From Aspidiotus rigidus (taxonomy: Eukaryota; Arthropoda; Insecta; Hemiptera; Diaspididae): DNA of 64,000 bases. The translations under genes and the position numbers were made by a program. Below, in pieces: positions 51,801 to 60,527 of this stretch (position 1 is the stretch's first letter; each line of letters starts with the position of its first letter). Below the pieces are notes generated by a model. The model was not told the origin of the DNA and did not search any database. It saw only the letters and a program-made list of their open reading frames with translations. The stretch lies in NCBI GenBank assembly GCA_035079385.1, contig JAVHKY010000067.1:124001-188000 (forward strand). The letters run 5' to 3'.

Positions 51801-54800
51801 TTTTTCTATTTCCGATTGCACATACTCGTATATCAATATCTGTAGAGCACATTCCTTTCTCGCATAATGAATTTTTCAAATTCACATAACCGACGTCAAG
51901 CGTCGACCAAAATTAAGAAAGTGAACAAATTCTTTTTTTGTGTGTGTGGGTAAGTGGAACAGAAGAAGAAGAAAAAAGACTCGCGTTTTTGGTTGTTTTA
52001 CGATTTCAAGGCTATCTTCGCAGGAAAATTATCGTTCGTAAAAAAAAAAAGGTAATATTTTGTATTCGGTTATTAATATTTTCACTATAAACCATCGATT
52101 TTTCAAAAGCTATTACTGCGTTATTAGTCCGTCGAGTTCGGTTGTTATCAAAGGTTATTACGCCCTCGTGACGGTCTCTTCTTATGTAATCTTTTCGCCC
52201 ACACGCCCAAGCACAAATTCCGTTACCATGCGCAACGTTTTGCAGATGGTCAATTATTACAAGAATTTTCTAAGATGATCGAAAGTAGCCAATTCATTTG
52301 TTTACGCACGAGAAAAGGAAAAACCGGTTCGTCTTGAATGAGTAAATTGGTTCCAGAGAGTTGAATGGGCAATTTATGATAGATAGAAGTTAATTCCGAG
52401 TCAACCTTAATCGTGTTTACAACTTTTTATCGTATCCTGTCGTAGAAACAGCAACAGCTGGTCTTCAGAAATTCCTTCGATTATGCAATTGACGGCGCCG
52501 TTTCAATGCTAATAATATAAGAACCAATTACGAGAAACCGCATTTCGAGAGGAAAAGTAGTTTAAGTTGGGGTATAACCGAAAATTTTTTAGTCTCCTAC
52601 TGGAATAAAAAAAATTGGTCTTAAAATGAGCAGCTACATGCAACTAACTCTACTTAAGTCCAAAATTAGGATGCATTGACTGTTTTTCACACGCAAATTT
52701 TACTTCCAATGGTAATAATATGTCATAAACTAGTAAAGATTGTAGCACAATCAATGAGCTCAGATCTAAAGGTAATCGTAGAAGAGGGAGCAGTTATCAA
52801 CCCTTGAAAAAGCTGAAGAATACAGATCATATTTCACATCTCTCTCATGTTGAAACCCTTTTTTAGTTGGATTATTTCCAGAGTCGAAGTCTCTTCAGTA
52901 AATTTTTGTTAGGTTTACCACCCAAAATCTTCCGCTGAATTCATCAACGATGGACAAAGTTATCCGAGATTATGGGCGTCACGCCAGGGTTTTTTAGGTT
53001 CGTATCATCAAGGTCACACGGGGAGCTGATGCTGCGCCTCCCTTTCTTCCTATATGGATTAAGTTACAAGGCAGAGACTACTTCAAGTCCCTAATGCAGG
53101 TCAAAGTCCGTGAAGACTAAGTTTTTTAGTTGTAGGTATAAGGCTCCAGCCTCGGATTTCCATCTGAACAACTAACGAGGGGAGAATAATATACGAACAC
53201 ATACATCGTGAAGGTGAGAATTTTTCTAAATTTCAAGGAGCAGCCTACGAACAAATACAAAGAAGCCTGCATGAATGCACGTCGAAGAATTAGGGGGAAG
53301 GTCGAAATAAAGACATTTAAAGACCAGAATCCTCGTCATTTAGCACTTTTTCTCCTGAAAAGCGAAATCTATTGGATTAAAAATGGAAATTGCATCATAT
53401 TAAAGGGGGCGCAGGAAAAAACTTCTATTTCGACGAAAAATGACGAAAACCTCGGAAACCTTAATTTCACCAAAAATTGAGCTAAATTAGGAAGATTTTG
53501 TTTAGAATTACTAAATGAGTCGCAATCAGACAAATCCAATCTTTAGTCATTAAATTAATTTTTACAGTACGATCAAAAAACAACAAAAAATCGAGAAAAC
53601 ATTTTTTTTTCTTCTTTTTTTTGTAGCGATTCTAATAGTTTTTTTAACGAGCTTTCCAGTGAACTTACTCTCGAAGCGTCAAAACGTTCCTGAAGTGTCA
53701 AACGGGCTTTCAAAAGTTGAATGTTGCATAGTGTGAGACTGACAGATGCGTTTTTCTAGCTAATCTGCACATCGTTGTACAAGTACAAATTTTCGTCCAA
53801 AAGACTTGATTTTTTTTGTTCAATAGCTTTTGATCTCTTCTACAAATTTCGCTAACAACCACCTAAAAAATTTTTTTTCGATATGTCTGACTGCGCATCA
53901 AATTTTGCCTAAAATCAGGTGAATTTTGTTTGAAAAATATTGGTCTAAACTTGGGCTAATGTTTGTCAAAAAGTTCATACATTTGAGTCTAAAACTAAGT
54001 AATGTTTCAAATGGAAAAAATCAGTGAAAGACCTAGAATGAGTTACTTAGTATTGATAGAAAATTTATAAATTTTAACCTTCAAAGTTTTGGTGAAAAAT
54101 CTGGTAAGTTGAAAATAAAAAATTTTTTATCAAGAACAAGTTTTAAATCTTTGTACGAAAGGATTAAATATAATTTATAAATAAAATTATCTAATTTTTA
54201 AATTCACAATTTACCATAAAAGTCATTATTTAAATAATATACAATATTATTTCAGATTCAATCATTTTCAAAATAATTTATTAACGATATTGTAGATTTT
54301 TTTCTTTCATAAATGAGTCTTCTTTTATAATTTTTAAAACAAAATTGTATTCAAGAATATTTTAGAAAAAATTTATATCAATACCTACCAATTTGATTAT
54401 TGATTTACATTTTTATATTAAATAATAAAGTATATTTAAACAATTTAAACTTATGTTTTCTTAATCCTTTAATCAATAATACAATATTGAATTTTTTTAA
54501 TAATAAATTTTACCTTTGATATTTTCCTTGATTTTTCGAATATTCCTTTAATTTATTATTTCTTAATTCACGAATTATAGTCGATACTATTTTATTATTT
54601 TTAATTAAAAATTTAAATTAATACTTTAACTTCATTTATTATAATATTGAATTTTATTATATTCAAATAATTGATTATTAATTTGAATTTTTATAAAAAT
54701 ATATTTTATATTTTACTATTTCTTTATTCAATTTTAATTATCATTCTTCATTTTCCCTTTCTTTTTAAATGCCGAATTTTAGTGCTGAAAGTCACACGTT

Positions 54801-57739
54801 TTCTAAATATAAGCTAATGATGGAAAATGCAAATCGAGTGGAAGATATTGTTCCACAACTTATGTTCAGAAATTGGAGGACAAAAGCGTAGCCGGGGGGG
54901 GGGGATAGGCAAAATTGTGGCTCCTAAGACACGTTTCGAAGAAAAAAAAAGCTTCCCATATTGTCGAAATTTTTTTCATAAGCATGACTTAGGAGAATTT
55001 GGAGAAAGTTTCCTTCTCCACGAAGAATTTGGATCAATTTCTATTTGTATGAGGAACTCACTTCGGTCGCCATTCGCGGCATCTTCTTCTTTAACTACGT
55101 GGGTTAACTCGAGCGGAGAATCCGTTTTATGGGAAGAATTTTCAGTAAGTAATTGATTAGGACCGGTTATTTTGTCGGACTTTTGCCCAATATGTCATAG
55201 TCCCTCTCTAGGTCAAAGAATGAAATTTTTCAAGATCGACTTCTTTGCTCAAATGTCGAAATTTCTTCAAATCGCAGTCTTATACAGCCCTGTTTGGAAT
55301 ACAAGTAATTCGAAAGTTGGACTTTCTACACGTCTCTCTTCTCCCCTCCAACCTGATATAATTATGTAGCTTGAAGGTCGAAATTTTTCTTTTATCTCAT
55401 CCTAATCTGTACATTATGTAGCTCGGTTGGTCCGAATTTCTCCTACTCCCACCCCCCTCCCTCTTATAAAGCTCATTAGGAATTTTTTTTTTGTGTCACC
55501 TTTTTACTAGAGGGGAACCCGCTAGTCTTTTTGTTACGGGGTACTTCCAGGAAATTTCCGTCCGCGAGTGGTCCAAGATTGATGACGTCCCGGAGAGTGG
55601 GGTTAGAAAAATTTCGACCCTTGAGCTATTTATGATAGGAGGGGGACTTACAATAATTTTGACGTATTATAGGAGGGGGACTTGGAAAATTTCCACTTTT
55701 GAGGTATATATGATAAAAGAGGGACTTGAATAATTCCGACCTCCAAGCTAGGTAGGGTAGGGGGGCTAAAAATAATTTCGACCCCCAAGCTATATAGGAC
55801 AGGAGGGGGACTAAGGAAATTTCCGTCCAAGCTTGATGACGTCACGGAGAGGGGAAGGAGTGGACAAATTTCGACTCTTGAGTTACTTATGATAGGAGGG
55901 GGACTTGGGAAAATTTCCACTCCGGAGCTATATATGATAGGACTTTCTATATGTTCTACTTTTTAAAAGACCTTCCGCAGTGGAATACGGGTCTTGCGGG
56001 TTTCCCACTCGCCGCTAATTTTTATATGAACCCACAAGAATTGGAGGTCCAAATATTTCCAAATCTCTGAAATAGGCGAGAATTAAATTGGAACGATTTC
56101 ATGAGGTTGAATTTACATAAACCGCAGATATGAAGAGCCGCATTCGACTAAAAAGTCATTATCAAAGTAGAGACAAACAACGTCTGAAATTCGACACAGA
56201 TAAGAAAGACAGGGAATGCATTAAATCATGGCCCAGTTTTTATTGTAACATTCGGCGGTCTTTGTAAATTTAATCTGGTTAAAACGTTTTAATTTGATTC
56301 TCGCTCAATATGAACCATAATTTAATTACCAGGATCAATCCTATCAAGACCCCTGAAATAGGTTAGAGGGTTCTATTGCATTTTATCATTGAATAGTGTC
56401 AACAATTTGCCATGCCAGAAGGATTGGCGCACGTTGGACGTTCTTACCATTCCCATGAAGCAGGTTCCCTGTTGAAAAAATCATCTTCCCCTTAGCGCCT
56501 GTTTCCCCCAATTAAATAGGAATGAATTCACAGTGTAAAATTTCCTGATAACTATTGGCTTCTTCTTAAGATTCTGCCCACGCCTGATATTGTACCAACT
56601 GGATGCCTTCGCATTCATAAAAATAATACGAGAAATTCAAAGTTTGCCCATATTCTGCTTTATTTACTTGGGGATAAATATGAAGAAGAATTTTGCTGAA
56701 TTTTTTATCATCCTCTTAATCAAGCAATCGAAACTACACCCTTTCGCACATTTCACCTTTTGTTTGCCCCATCATCTACAATGATGAAAAAAGCGGAGGA
56801 AACAAGTAGCGACCTATGACCGATCAACTATTGATTATTTTCACACGTAAAGGAATCATAATGGAACAATAATCCTTTGATACGAGCAAAAAATGGCATT
56901 CAATGAGCTGAAATATTTTTGAAATGTATGCGTGTTTAGTACGCTAAATACGCGCTAAATCATTAGATTACGAGTCACAATTTATTCACGCAAGACGTCT
57001 TCGAGATTCCCGAAAAAAACCCAGATTCTCGACTATAATGCTTTCTCCAAGGTGATATTCGACTTCATTTGCATAATGTAACTGAAACTACTTCACCATA
57101 CAGACCTGATCTATCACCACATATTAAGGACCAGCCAAAAATTTATATCATCAAATTCCTATCGTATTCGTTTCTCTAGAACGTATCTCTGGAGTCAGGT
57201 TTCAGTCCTCTATTTTCTATACAAAATATACTGTAAAATTTCAAATTTTCCTCTATTCTCAACCTCTCCCAACGAATTTCCATTGTCTATGATATGTGCA
57301 CGCATGCACACGTGACTATACAAGCTTCGGACAGGAATTCCGCATCAATCGAGAAACCGCAACAGCATCAGGCATCCAGCGGCCACATGATAGAGCAATT
57401 AGCGAAACTTGAATTCCAAGTTCGCCTCGCTTCGTACCCATCTTCACTATTGTGCACCTACCCTGAAGGTATTCTACGAGATTATGGTTGTTATTCGAAT
57501 GCAAGGTATGCATTGATCGGGTGTCTACGCGTATACGTTAATACCTAAGTCATATATGTACCATACAAACGTAATTAATATGTTATACAAACGACTTACG
57601 TGAAACAGGAATTTAAGTGAATGCGCAACTCTTCGATAGAAAGTACCGTAGGTTCTGAAGGATGTCTGTGCTCATCTAATGAACTGATGCTGCTGAAACT
57701 ATGACTTCGGTTGTTCGCTTCTAGACTAGTTAATGACAT
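33893..57739 (-). CDS. pino: Pinocchio-like cysteine-rich protein
   Basis: Three coding exons join in frame: 57739-57600, 51235-51106 and 34042-33893, giving 139 aa. The split codon at the first junction (AC|A, Thr47) and phase 0 at the second fit exactly. Residues 34-47 are [14 protein letters not shown], followed by [39 protein letters not shown] and [14 protein letters not shown] recognise this as resembling Drosophila pinocchio, an antenna-expressed protein affecting olfactory behaviour. Biochemical role is unknown. CxxC pairs at 45/48, 61/64 and 73/76 plus C80 suggest a small zinc-binding fold (inference). The Ser/Glu-rich N-terminus ([18 protein letters not shown]) is probably disordered. 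The start is the first Met in the exon; the frame stays open upstream to the acceptor at 57754, so the true N-terminus could differ. Introns are about 17.1 and 6.4 kb, both full of repeats. Confidence 0.72.
35480..35885. mobile_element. Tc1/mariner-like MITE, TA target
   Basis: TATAGACCGATTCCAC at 35480 is mirrored by GTGGAATCGGTCTATA ending 35885, with TA at each edge as expected for a TA duplication. The arms extend inward: 'ctcataagaatacacagggaac' near 35603 pairs with 'gttctccatgtattcttatgag' near 35774, so the element would fold almost end to end. No coding capacity. A related core lies inside the hAT-like element near 10070-10360. Confidence 0.75.
35960..36670. other. GC-richer intronic patch, unassigned
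   Basis: About 35960-36300 is visibly richer in G+C than its surroundings. A 125-codon plus-strand frame (36288-36665) follows, but it matches nothing I know. Probably transposon-derived or chance. Confidence 0.25.
37470..39303 (-). pseudogene. RTE/CR1-like LINE reverse transcriptase fragments
   Basis: The minus strand carries, in order, [11 protein letters not shown] (near 39180), [20 protein letters not shown] (near 38960), and a stretch reading [12 protein letters not shown] (near 38770). Then come [14 protein letters not shown] (near 38610) with [15 protein letters not shown], and last [16 protein letters not shown] followed by a W-E-S...N-A-W-R-K-I-V-R-E type tail (near 37620-37710). 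These are the motifs of a LINE reverse transcriptase of the kind often annotated 'craniofacial development protein 2-like'. Many frame changes and stops occur, and the YADD box was not found intact. It is an old, dead copy inside the pinocchio-like intron, interrupted by a MITE at 37749-38056. Confidence 0.7.
37749..38056. mobile_element. hAT-like MITE inside the LINE
   Basis: The left end CTGGGATGCGCAGC (37749) pairs with the right end GCTGCGCATCCCTG (38056), 13 of 14 bases. It is 308 bp with internal repeats of 'ttagctggat/gctgatatc/ggctgaaa' type words. It splits the LINE reading frame just before [17 protein letters not shown]. Flanks (TTTATAGG, CATAAAGA) show only a poor octamer match. 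Similar in ends and internal words to the element at 50168-50486. Confidence 0.65.
40915..41460. repeat. GGCTT/AGCTG-word repeat block
   Basis: This is dense in 'tttcggctta', 'ggctggctta', 'attcagct' words, like the interiors of the hAT-like MITEs at 37749-38056 and 50168-50486. Probably a third, older member whose termini I could not define. Confidence 0.4.
41500..42970. repeat. Three spaced copies of a TGACGTC-type repeat
   Basis: A ~60-bp phrase built on 'gtccgactttgatgacgtc' plus 'atcaacctaagttaggttagg' occurs near 41710, 42190 and 42650, about 470-480 bp apart. Each is preceded by a 'ggaaacgtc(t/c)' style lead except the first. It may be a degraded ~480-bp tandem array. Reverse and partial copies occur near 47715-47780. 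Confidence 0.55.
43023..43771. mobile_element. MITE with extremely AT-rich core
   Basis: TTCACCGAAAGATTTTT at 43023 is mirrored by its exact complement ending 43771 (17 bp). Further in, 'ccgagtaag' (about 43041) pairs with 'cttactcgg' (about 43731). The core (about 43195-43640) is nearly all A/T. The right subterminal part repeats the word 'ggtgaactt/ggtgaatt' many times. No coding capacity; superfamily unknown. Confidence 0.65.
43772..46640. other. Intronic sequence, no recognised gene
   Basis: This is part of the large intron of the pinocchio-like gene. A plus-strand 67-codon frame at 45723-45926 ([15 protein letters not shown] start) includes a good donor (CAG|GTAAGAAGG near 45889-45897). 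It could be the first exon of a nested transcript, but nothing else supports it. Confidence 0.3.
46640..47290 (+). repeat. Tandem units with (TTTAATTA)n runs
   Basis: Two consecutive units each have a long run of ttaattattt words (about 46770-46940 and 46990-47150). Each run is followed by 'acgcggggtgtactcgcgaa' and 'tttctgaatcac(c/t)cacgg' (about 46945 and 47155), then 'ggtagagatttt'. A third partial 'gggtgtactcgcgagttt' is at 47226. The lead-in 'gggacttggaaaaatttcgac' (46708) belongs to the repeat family at 55560-55950. Confidence 0.7.
47716..48258 (-). other. Longest single open frame (180 codons), probably not a gene
   Basis: The frame is open for 180 codons but contains the dispersed TGACGTCA-type repeat at its 3' end. 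Its composition is S/L/F-rich, with a GHLPPPPP run from a G/A-rich tract. It has no recognisable domain. It is more likely repeat-derived than a real protein. Confidence 0.3.
48544..49893. mobile_element. 1.35-kb transposon, copy 1 (9-bp TSD)
   Basis: Flanked by a perfect 9-bp direct repeat ATAGTAAAT (48535-48543 and 49894-49902). The ends form an imperfect 25-bp inverted repeat: GGGAAATATATAAG then a block with ACGCCTCA on the left; TGAGGCGTGC then GATTAAATGTATGCC on the right. About 17-18 of 25 positions match and the inner ten are the best conserved. 9-bp duplications are typical of Mutator-like elements, but no transposase is recognised. The interior has a 139-codon frame (48791-49207), an A-rich stretch near 49400, and ~85-bp subrepeats with 'gtgcactactta' at 49588-49800. 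A second copy is at 59167-60518. Confidence 0.88.
48791..49207 (+). CDS. Unknown 139-codon frame with one internal TAG
   Basis: The frame starts [18 protein letters not shown], runs through [19 protein letters not shown], meets TAG at 48944-48946 (codon 52), then continues [51 protein letters not shown] and [16 protein letters not shown] to a second TAG. I do not recognise it. It reads more like protein than the overlapping 123-codon hydrophobic frame (48948-49319). In the other copy of the transposon only two bases differ within this frame, giving Val to Ile and Ser to Thr. The TAG could lie in an unrecognised intron, be a shared inactivating change, or the frame may not be coding. Confidence 0.3.
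50168..50486. mobile_element. hAT-like MITE with perfect 8-bp TSD
   Basis: CAGGGATGTC at 50168 is mirrored by GACATCCCTG ending 50486. Flanks are an identical octamer CCTACCTC (50160-50167 and 50487-50494), as expected for hAT. The 319-bp interior repeats 'cgttccggag' and 'tggctgactt' words. No coding capacity. Confidence 0.85.
51236..53200. other. Intron 1 of the pinocchio-like gene, right of exon 2
   Basis: No exon was recognised on either strand. Near 52960-53130 there is repeat-like text ('caaggtcacacggggagc', 'caagtccctaatgcaggtc') related to repeats in PGAP2 copy B intron 1. Confidence 0.4.
53480..54780. other. AT-rich block
   Basis: About 54100-54770 is nearly all A/T with short taat/atta words, similar in composition to the core of the MITE at 43023-43771. 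I looked for paired ends and found none convincing. Confidence 0.4.
55370..55950 (+). repeat. Degenerate ~65-bp tandem repeat
   Basis: At least five units follow the pattern 'gggggactt(g/a)...aaatttc(c/g)ac...gagctat(a/t)tatgatagga' (near 55580, 55640, 55690, 55750, 55850, 55915). Two units have 'gatgacgtc(a/c)cgga'. Related single units occur near 46708-46760. Confidence 0.65.
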
Positions 57740-59157
57740 TGCTGCTGGTGGAACTGAAAACATAACGAACAAAGATTGCGCGTCAGAGAAACTCGAACTT
57801 TTTATTTTATACAAACACTCGACAATCACGACCAAATAGTTTACAACGCAGAAGCTCTGAATCGACACTGCGAGCTTAATTGATGGTGCTGCATCAACTC
57901 ATCATCACCATCGTCGTTTTCAATTGCGACATAAAAGTGACTTTTCATCGCACGAATAGACCCTCGTTAAATCTATGTACAGCATAATACCTACGCGTCT
58001 TTTGTGCGATGACTTCCCCAATATATAGACTATTGAGGCCTGTACGTGTTTCCTATATCGTGAACTCTGACAAACAAAGATGTACGAAATTATTGTAGCA
58101 AATAACACAGGTTGTGGGCGAGAAAATTTCTTAAGGGAATACAAAGAGAAAAACAAAGTAATTTCGAGAAAAATTCTCGATGATTTGAGGACATGTACGT
58201 CATTCAAAAACAACTGCTTTCAGTGCAAATATTAAATGTGTTGCGCATTGAGGAAACGCAGAAATTGTACACAAAAAGCGATCAGATTGCATCTTTTTTA
58301 GAGGGGAATTTATTGGGTTGGAGGGCATTATGATGAGAAAATGTGCACTTATCCAATCAATCAGTTTCAAGAAAACTAAAGTCTGACTCAGAATTGACCT
58401 ATTTATTGCACGCTTTTCATTAGTTAATATAAAGTTGACTGGAGGATCTCTCTCTTTCTCTCCATACTTTCAAGACTGGGCAAATTCACATTTAAACTCT
58501 GCTACGGTAAGGGAGAAGAGTTTTTGAAAAAAATGTTGAGTTAGAGCCTCACCATATCGCAGGTTTGAGTAAATCTCGAGTTTCAAGCAGTCAGATTGAA
58601 GGGTACGAGAGAAAAAGGATAAATGTCTAGAGGAAACGATCTGGATTTGTATTTTTTGTTTCAACGAGGAAGAACTGTTTCTTTAGATCACCTTTTTTCC
58701 CATATACCCTAAAGTTATGGAAGCTTTACAACGGAGAATAAGGTTCGATGAAAATTTCAAACCGCTAGCCTAATCAAAAGAGAAGAATAACGAAGTCCGA
58801 ATTTTCATATGAACGGAGGACTTGGCATGATTTGAGTTCCGTGAGCAGACCCATAAGGGGACAGAGCAAAGCCAGATTTAAAAAGTTTCTGTCTCTTCAA
58901 TTTCATATTTTAAAAAATATAGTTTTGCCCTCTTCTGTTGACAGGCCTGCTTTCGAGTCGTGCGTTAGAATTCCTGCTCTTTTTCTTCTTCAAGTAAGAT
59001 CATTTGGTCCACATAGTTTCTTCATATAAGTGCGCACTGGACCAGGGAGAGGGGGAGAGAGTAGCCACTTGAAAAATAATTGATGTACACCAAAAATAAC
59101 GAACCAGCGGAAGGTTTTGACAGGTGTTCCAAGTCAATGATTTGAAGTAGAAAACAC
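55951..59157. other. Introns and flank around pinocchio-like exon 1
   Basis: Apart from the coding exon at 57600-57753, no exon was recognised. Upstream 5' UTR exons of the pinocchio-like gene must lie at higher coordinates but could not be fixed. Confidence 0.35.
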
Positions 59158-59166
59158 ATTACCCAT

Positions 59167-60518
59167 GGGAAATATATAAGTGCACGCCTCATAAAATTAT
59201 ATTGACCGCCAGTTCCCCTCCCGCCATAGAAAAAAACTGACACGACGTTGAAACCATGACGAACGCCATAAATGCACGCCAGGACTGGCACACGACCCGC
59301 ATTTCAAAAGAAGATGATTTTGCTGCATTTATTGTGAGGAACTCCAGTCAGGACGGGCTTGACAGTAGAGACTGCCTCCCCATAATAAACCTCAAACTCC
59401 TTATGAGTGAGGTATGACTGTTGATGGAGGTGTTTTCCCAGTTGTTCCACCCCGGAGGAGTGAGTCGAGTCAGTCGGTTAATGCATTGGATTTCGAGCAT
59501 TGTCATGAGATCTTCACTGGTTGGTCAAATACTGAGGTTCGTCGTCAAAATAAGATGATTCGGCAGTAGTATGATGCCAAGGGGATGCGCGGTAGTTATA
59601 TGGATCAGTGCAGTAGCCGCGGACGTTTCATTATTGACTGGTATTCAAGAGTTCGCCGTTTTGACAATATTCGCACTTCTGATTCTTCCCGTGATTTGCC
59701 AATTCCACTCTTCCTTTTCGCAGACCCTTTTTGGCAAACAAGGTTCTTGGTGGAGTCTAATCTTCAGGCCCATTTGGAGCTTCCTTTCGATCTTCAGGAA
59801 ACTTTTCACGCTGCACATGTCAAGTGGTAGGCGGATGTTAATTTCGACTCTTCTCGGCGTTCGTTATTATGAAGGCAGGTACCAGGTAGTCTTGAACTCA
59901 GATTTATTCAAGAAGCGGTTGGGCTTAGCCGTTGTAAATTAATTGAAAACTTATATTTGTTAATTGCATTAATATGTATCAATATTGTAATGTCTTTATG
60001 AAATAATTATATGGTGATGGTAAAAAAAAAGAAAAAAAACCCACTTGGAATGCTGCCTTGAGCCTTGTGCTGACTTGTCAGTAACCAAAGCATTCCATTG
60101 TCTTTTTTCCTGTTTCTTCTTCCTGTATCAGGTTTACTTACTTTATATATTATAGTTGAATGAATTAAATGTGGATCGCATACTGTTCTGCATGTTCTTA
60201 AGTGTGCACTATATAGGAATGTGTGCACTACTTACATGGTGGTGTTTTTGTCCTCTTCAATGGATTTTGAGTGTTTTGATTTTGTGTGCACAACTTGTAT
60301 CAAGATGTGTGCACTACTTACTTTGTGTATTTGTCCTTTTCATAGGATTTCCAGTGTTTTGGATCTTGAATGCACAACTTATATGAGGATGTGTGCACTA
60401 CTTACTTCGTTTTTATATCCGTGTAATACATTTCTTAGGCGTGTCAATTTTTTTTCCTTGGCGTTTTATCGATAGGCGGGCAATTTCGTTTTTTGAGGCG
60501 TGCGATTAAATGCATGCC
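59167..60518. mobile_element. 1.35-kb transposon, copy 2 (9-bp TSD)
   Basis: Same element and orientation as 48544-49893, flanked by a different perfect 9-bp repeat ATTACCCAT (59158-59166 and 60519-60527). Its left terminal repeat includes GTGCACGCCTCA, matching the right end at 18 of 25 positions, one better than copy 1. By eye about 23 differences, including one 2-bp indel, separate the copies. Confidence 0.88.
59414..59830 (+). CDS. Unknown 139-codon frame with one internal TAG (copy 2)
   Basis: Counterpart of 48791-49207, with the same TAG at codon 52 (59567-59569) and the same terminal TAG. It differs from the other copy at two codons only, both conservative (GTC to ATC, TCA to ACA). 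Function unknown. Confidence 0.3.
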
Positions 60519-60527
60519 ATTACCCAT

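Noticed and set aside
53480..54780. AT-rich block as a second copy of the 43-kb MITE
   Set aside because: Composition is similar, but the TTCACCGAAAG termini and GGTGAACTT words are absent.
48534..60527. The two 1.35-kb copies as a segmental duplication
   Set aside because: Homology stops exactly at the inverted termini, and each copy has a different flanking 9-bp duplication, which indicates transposition.
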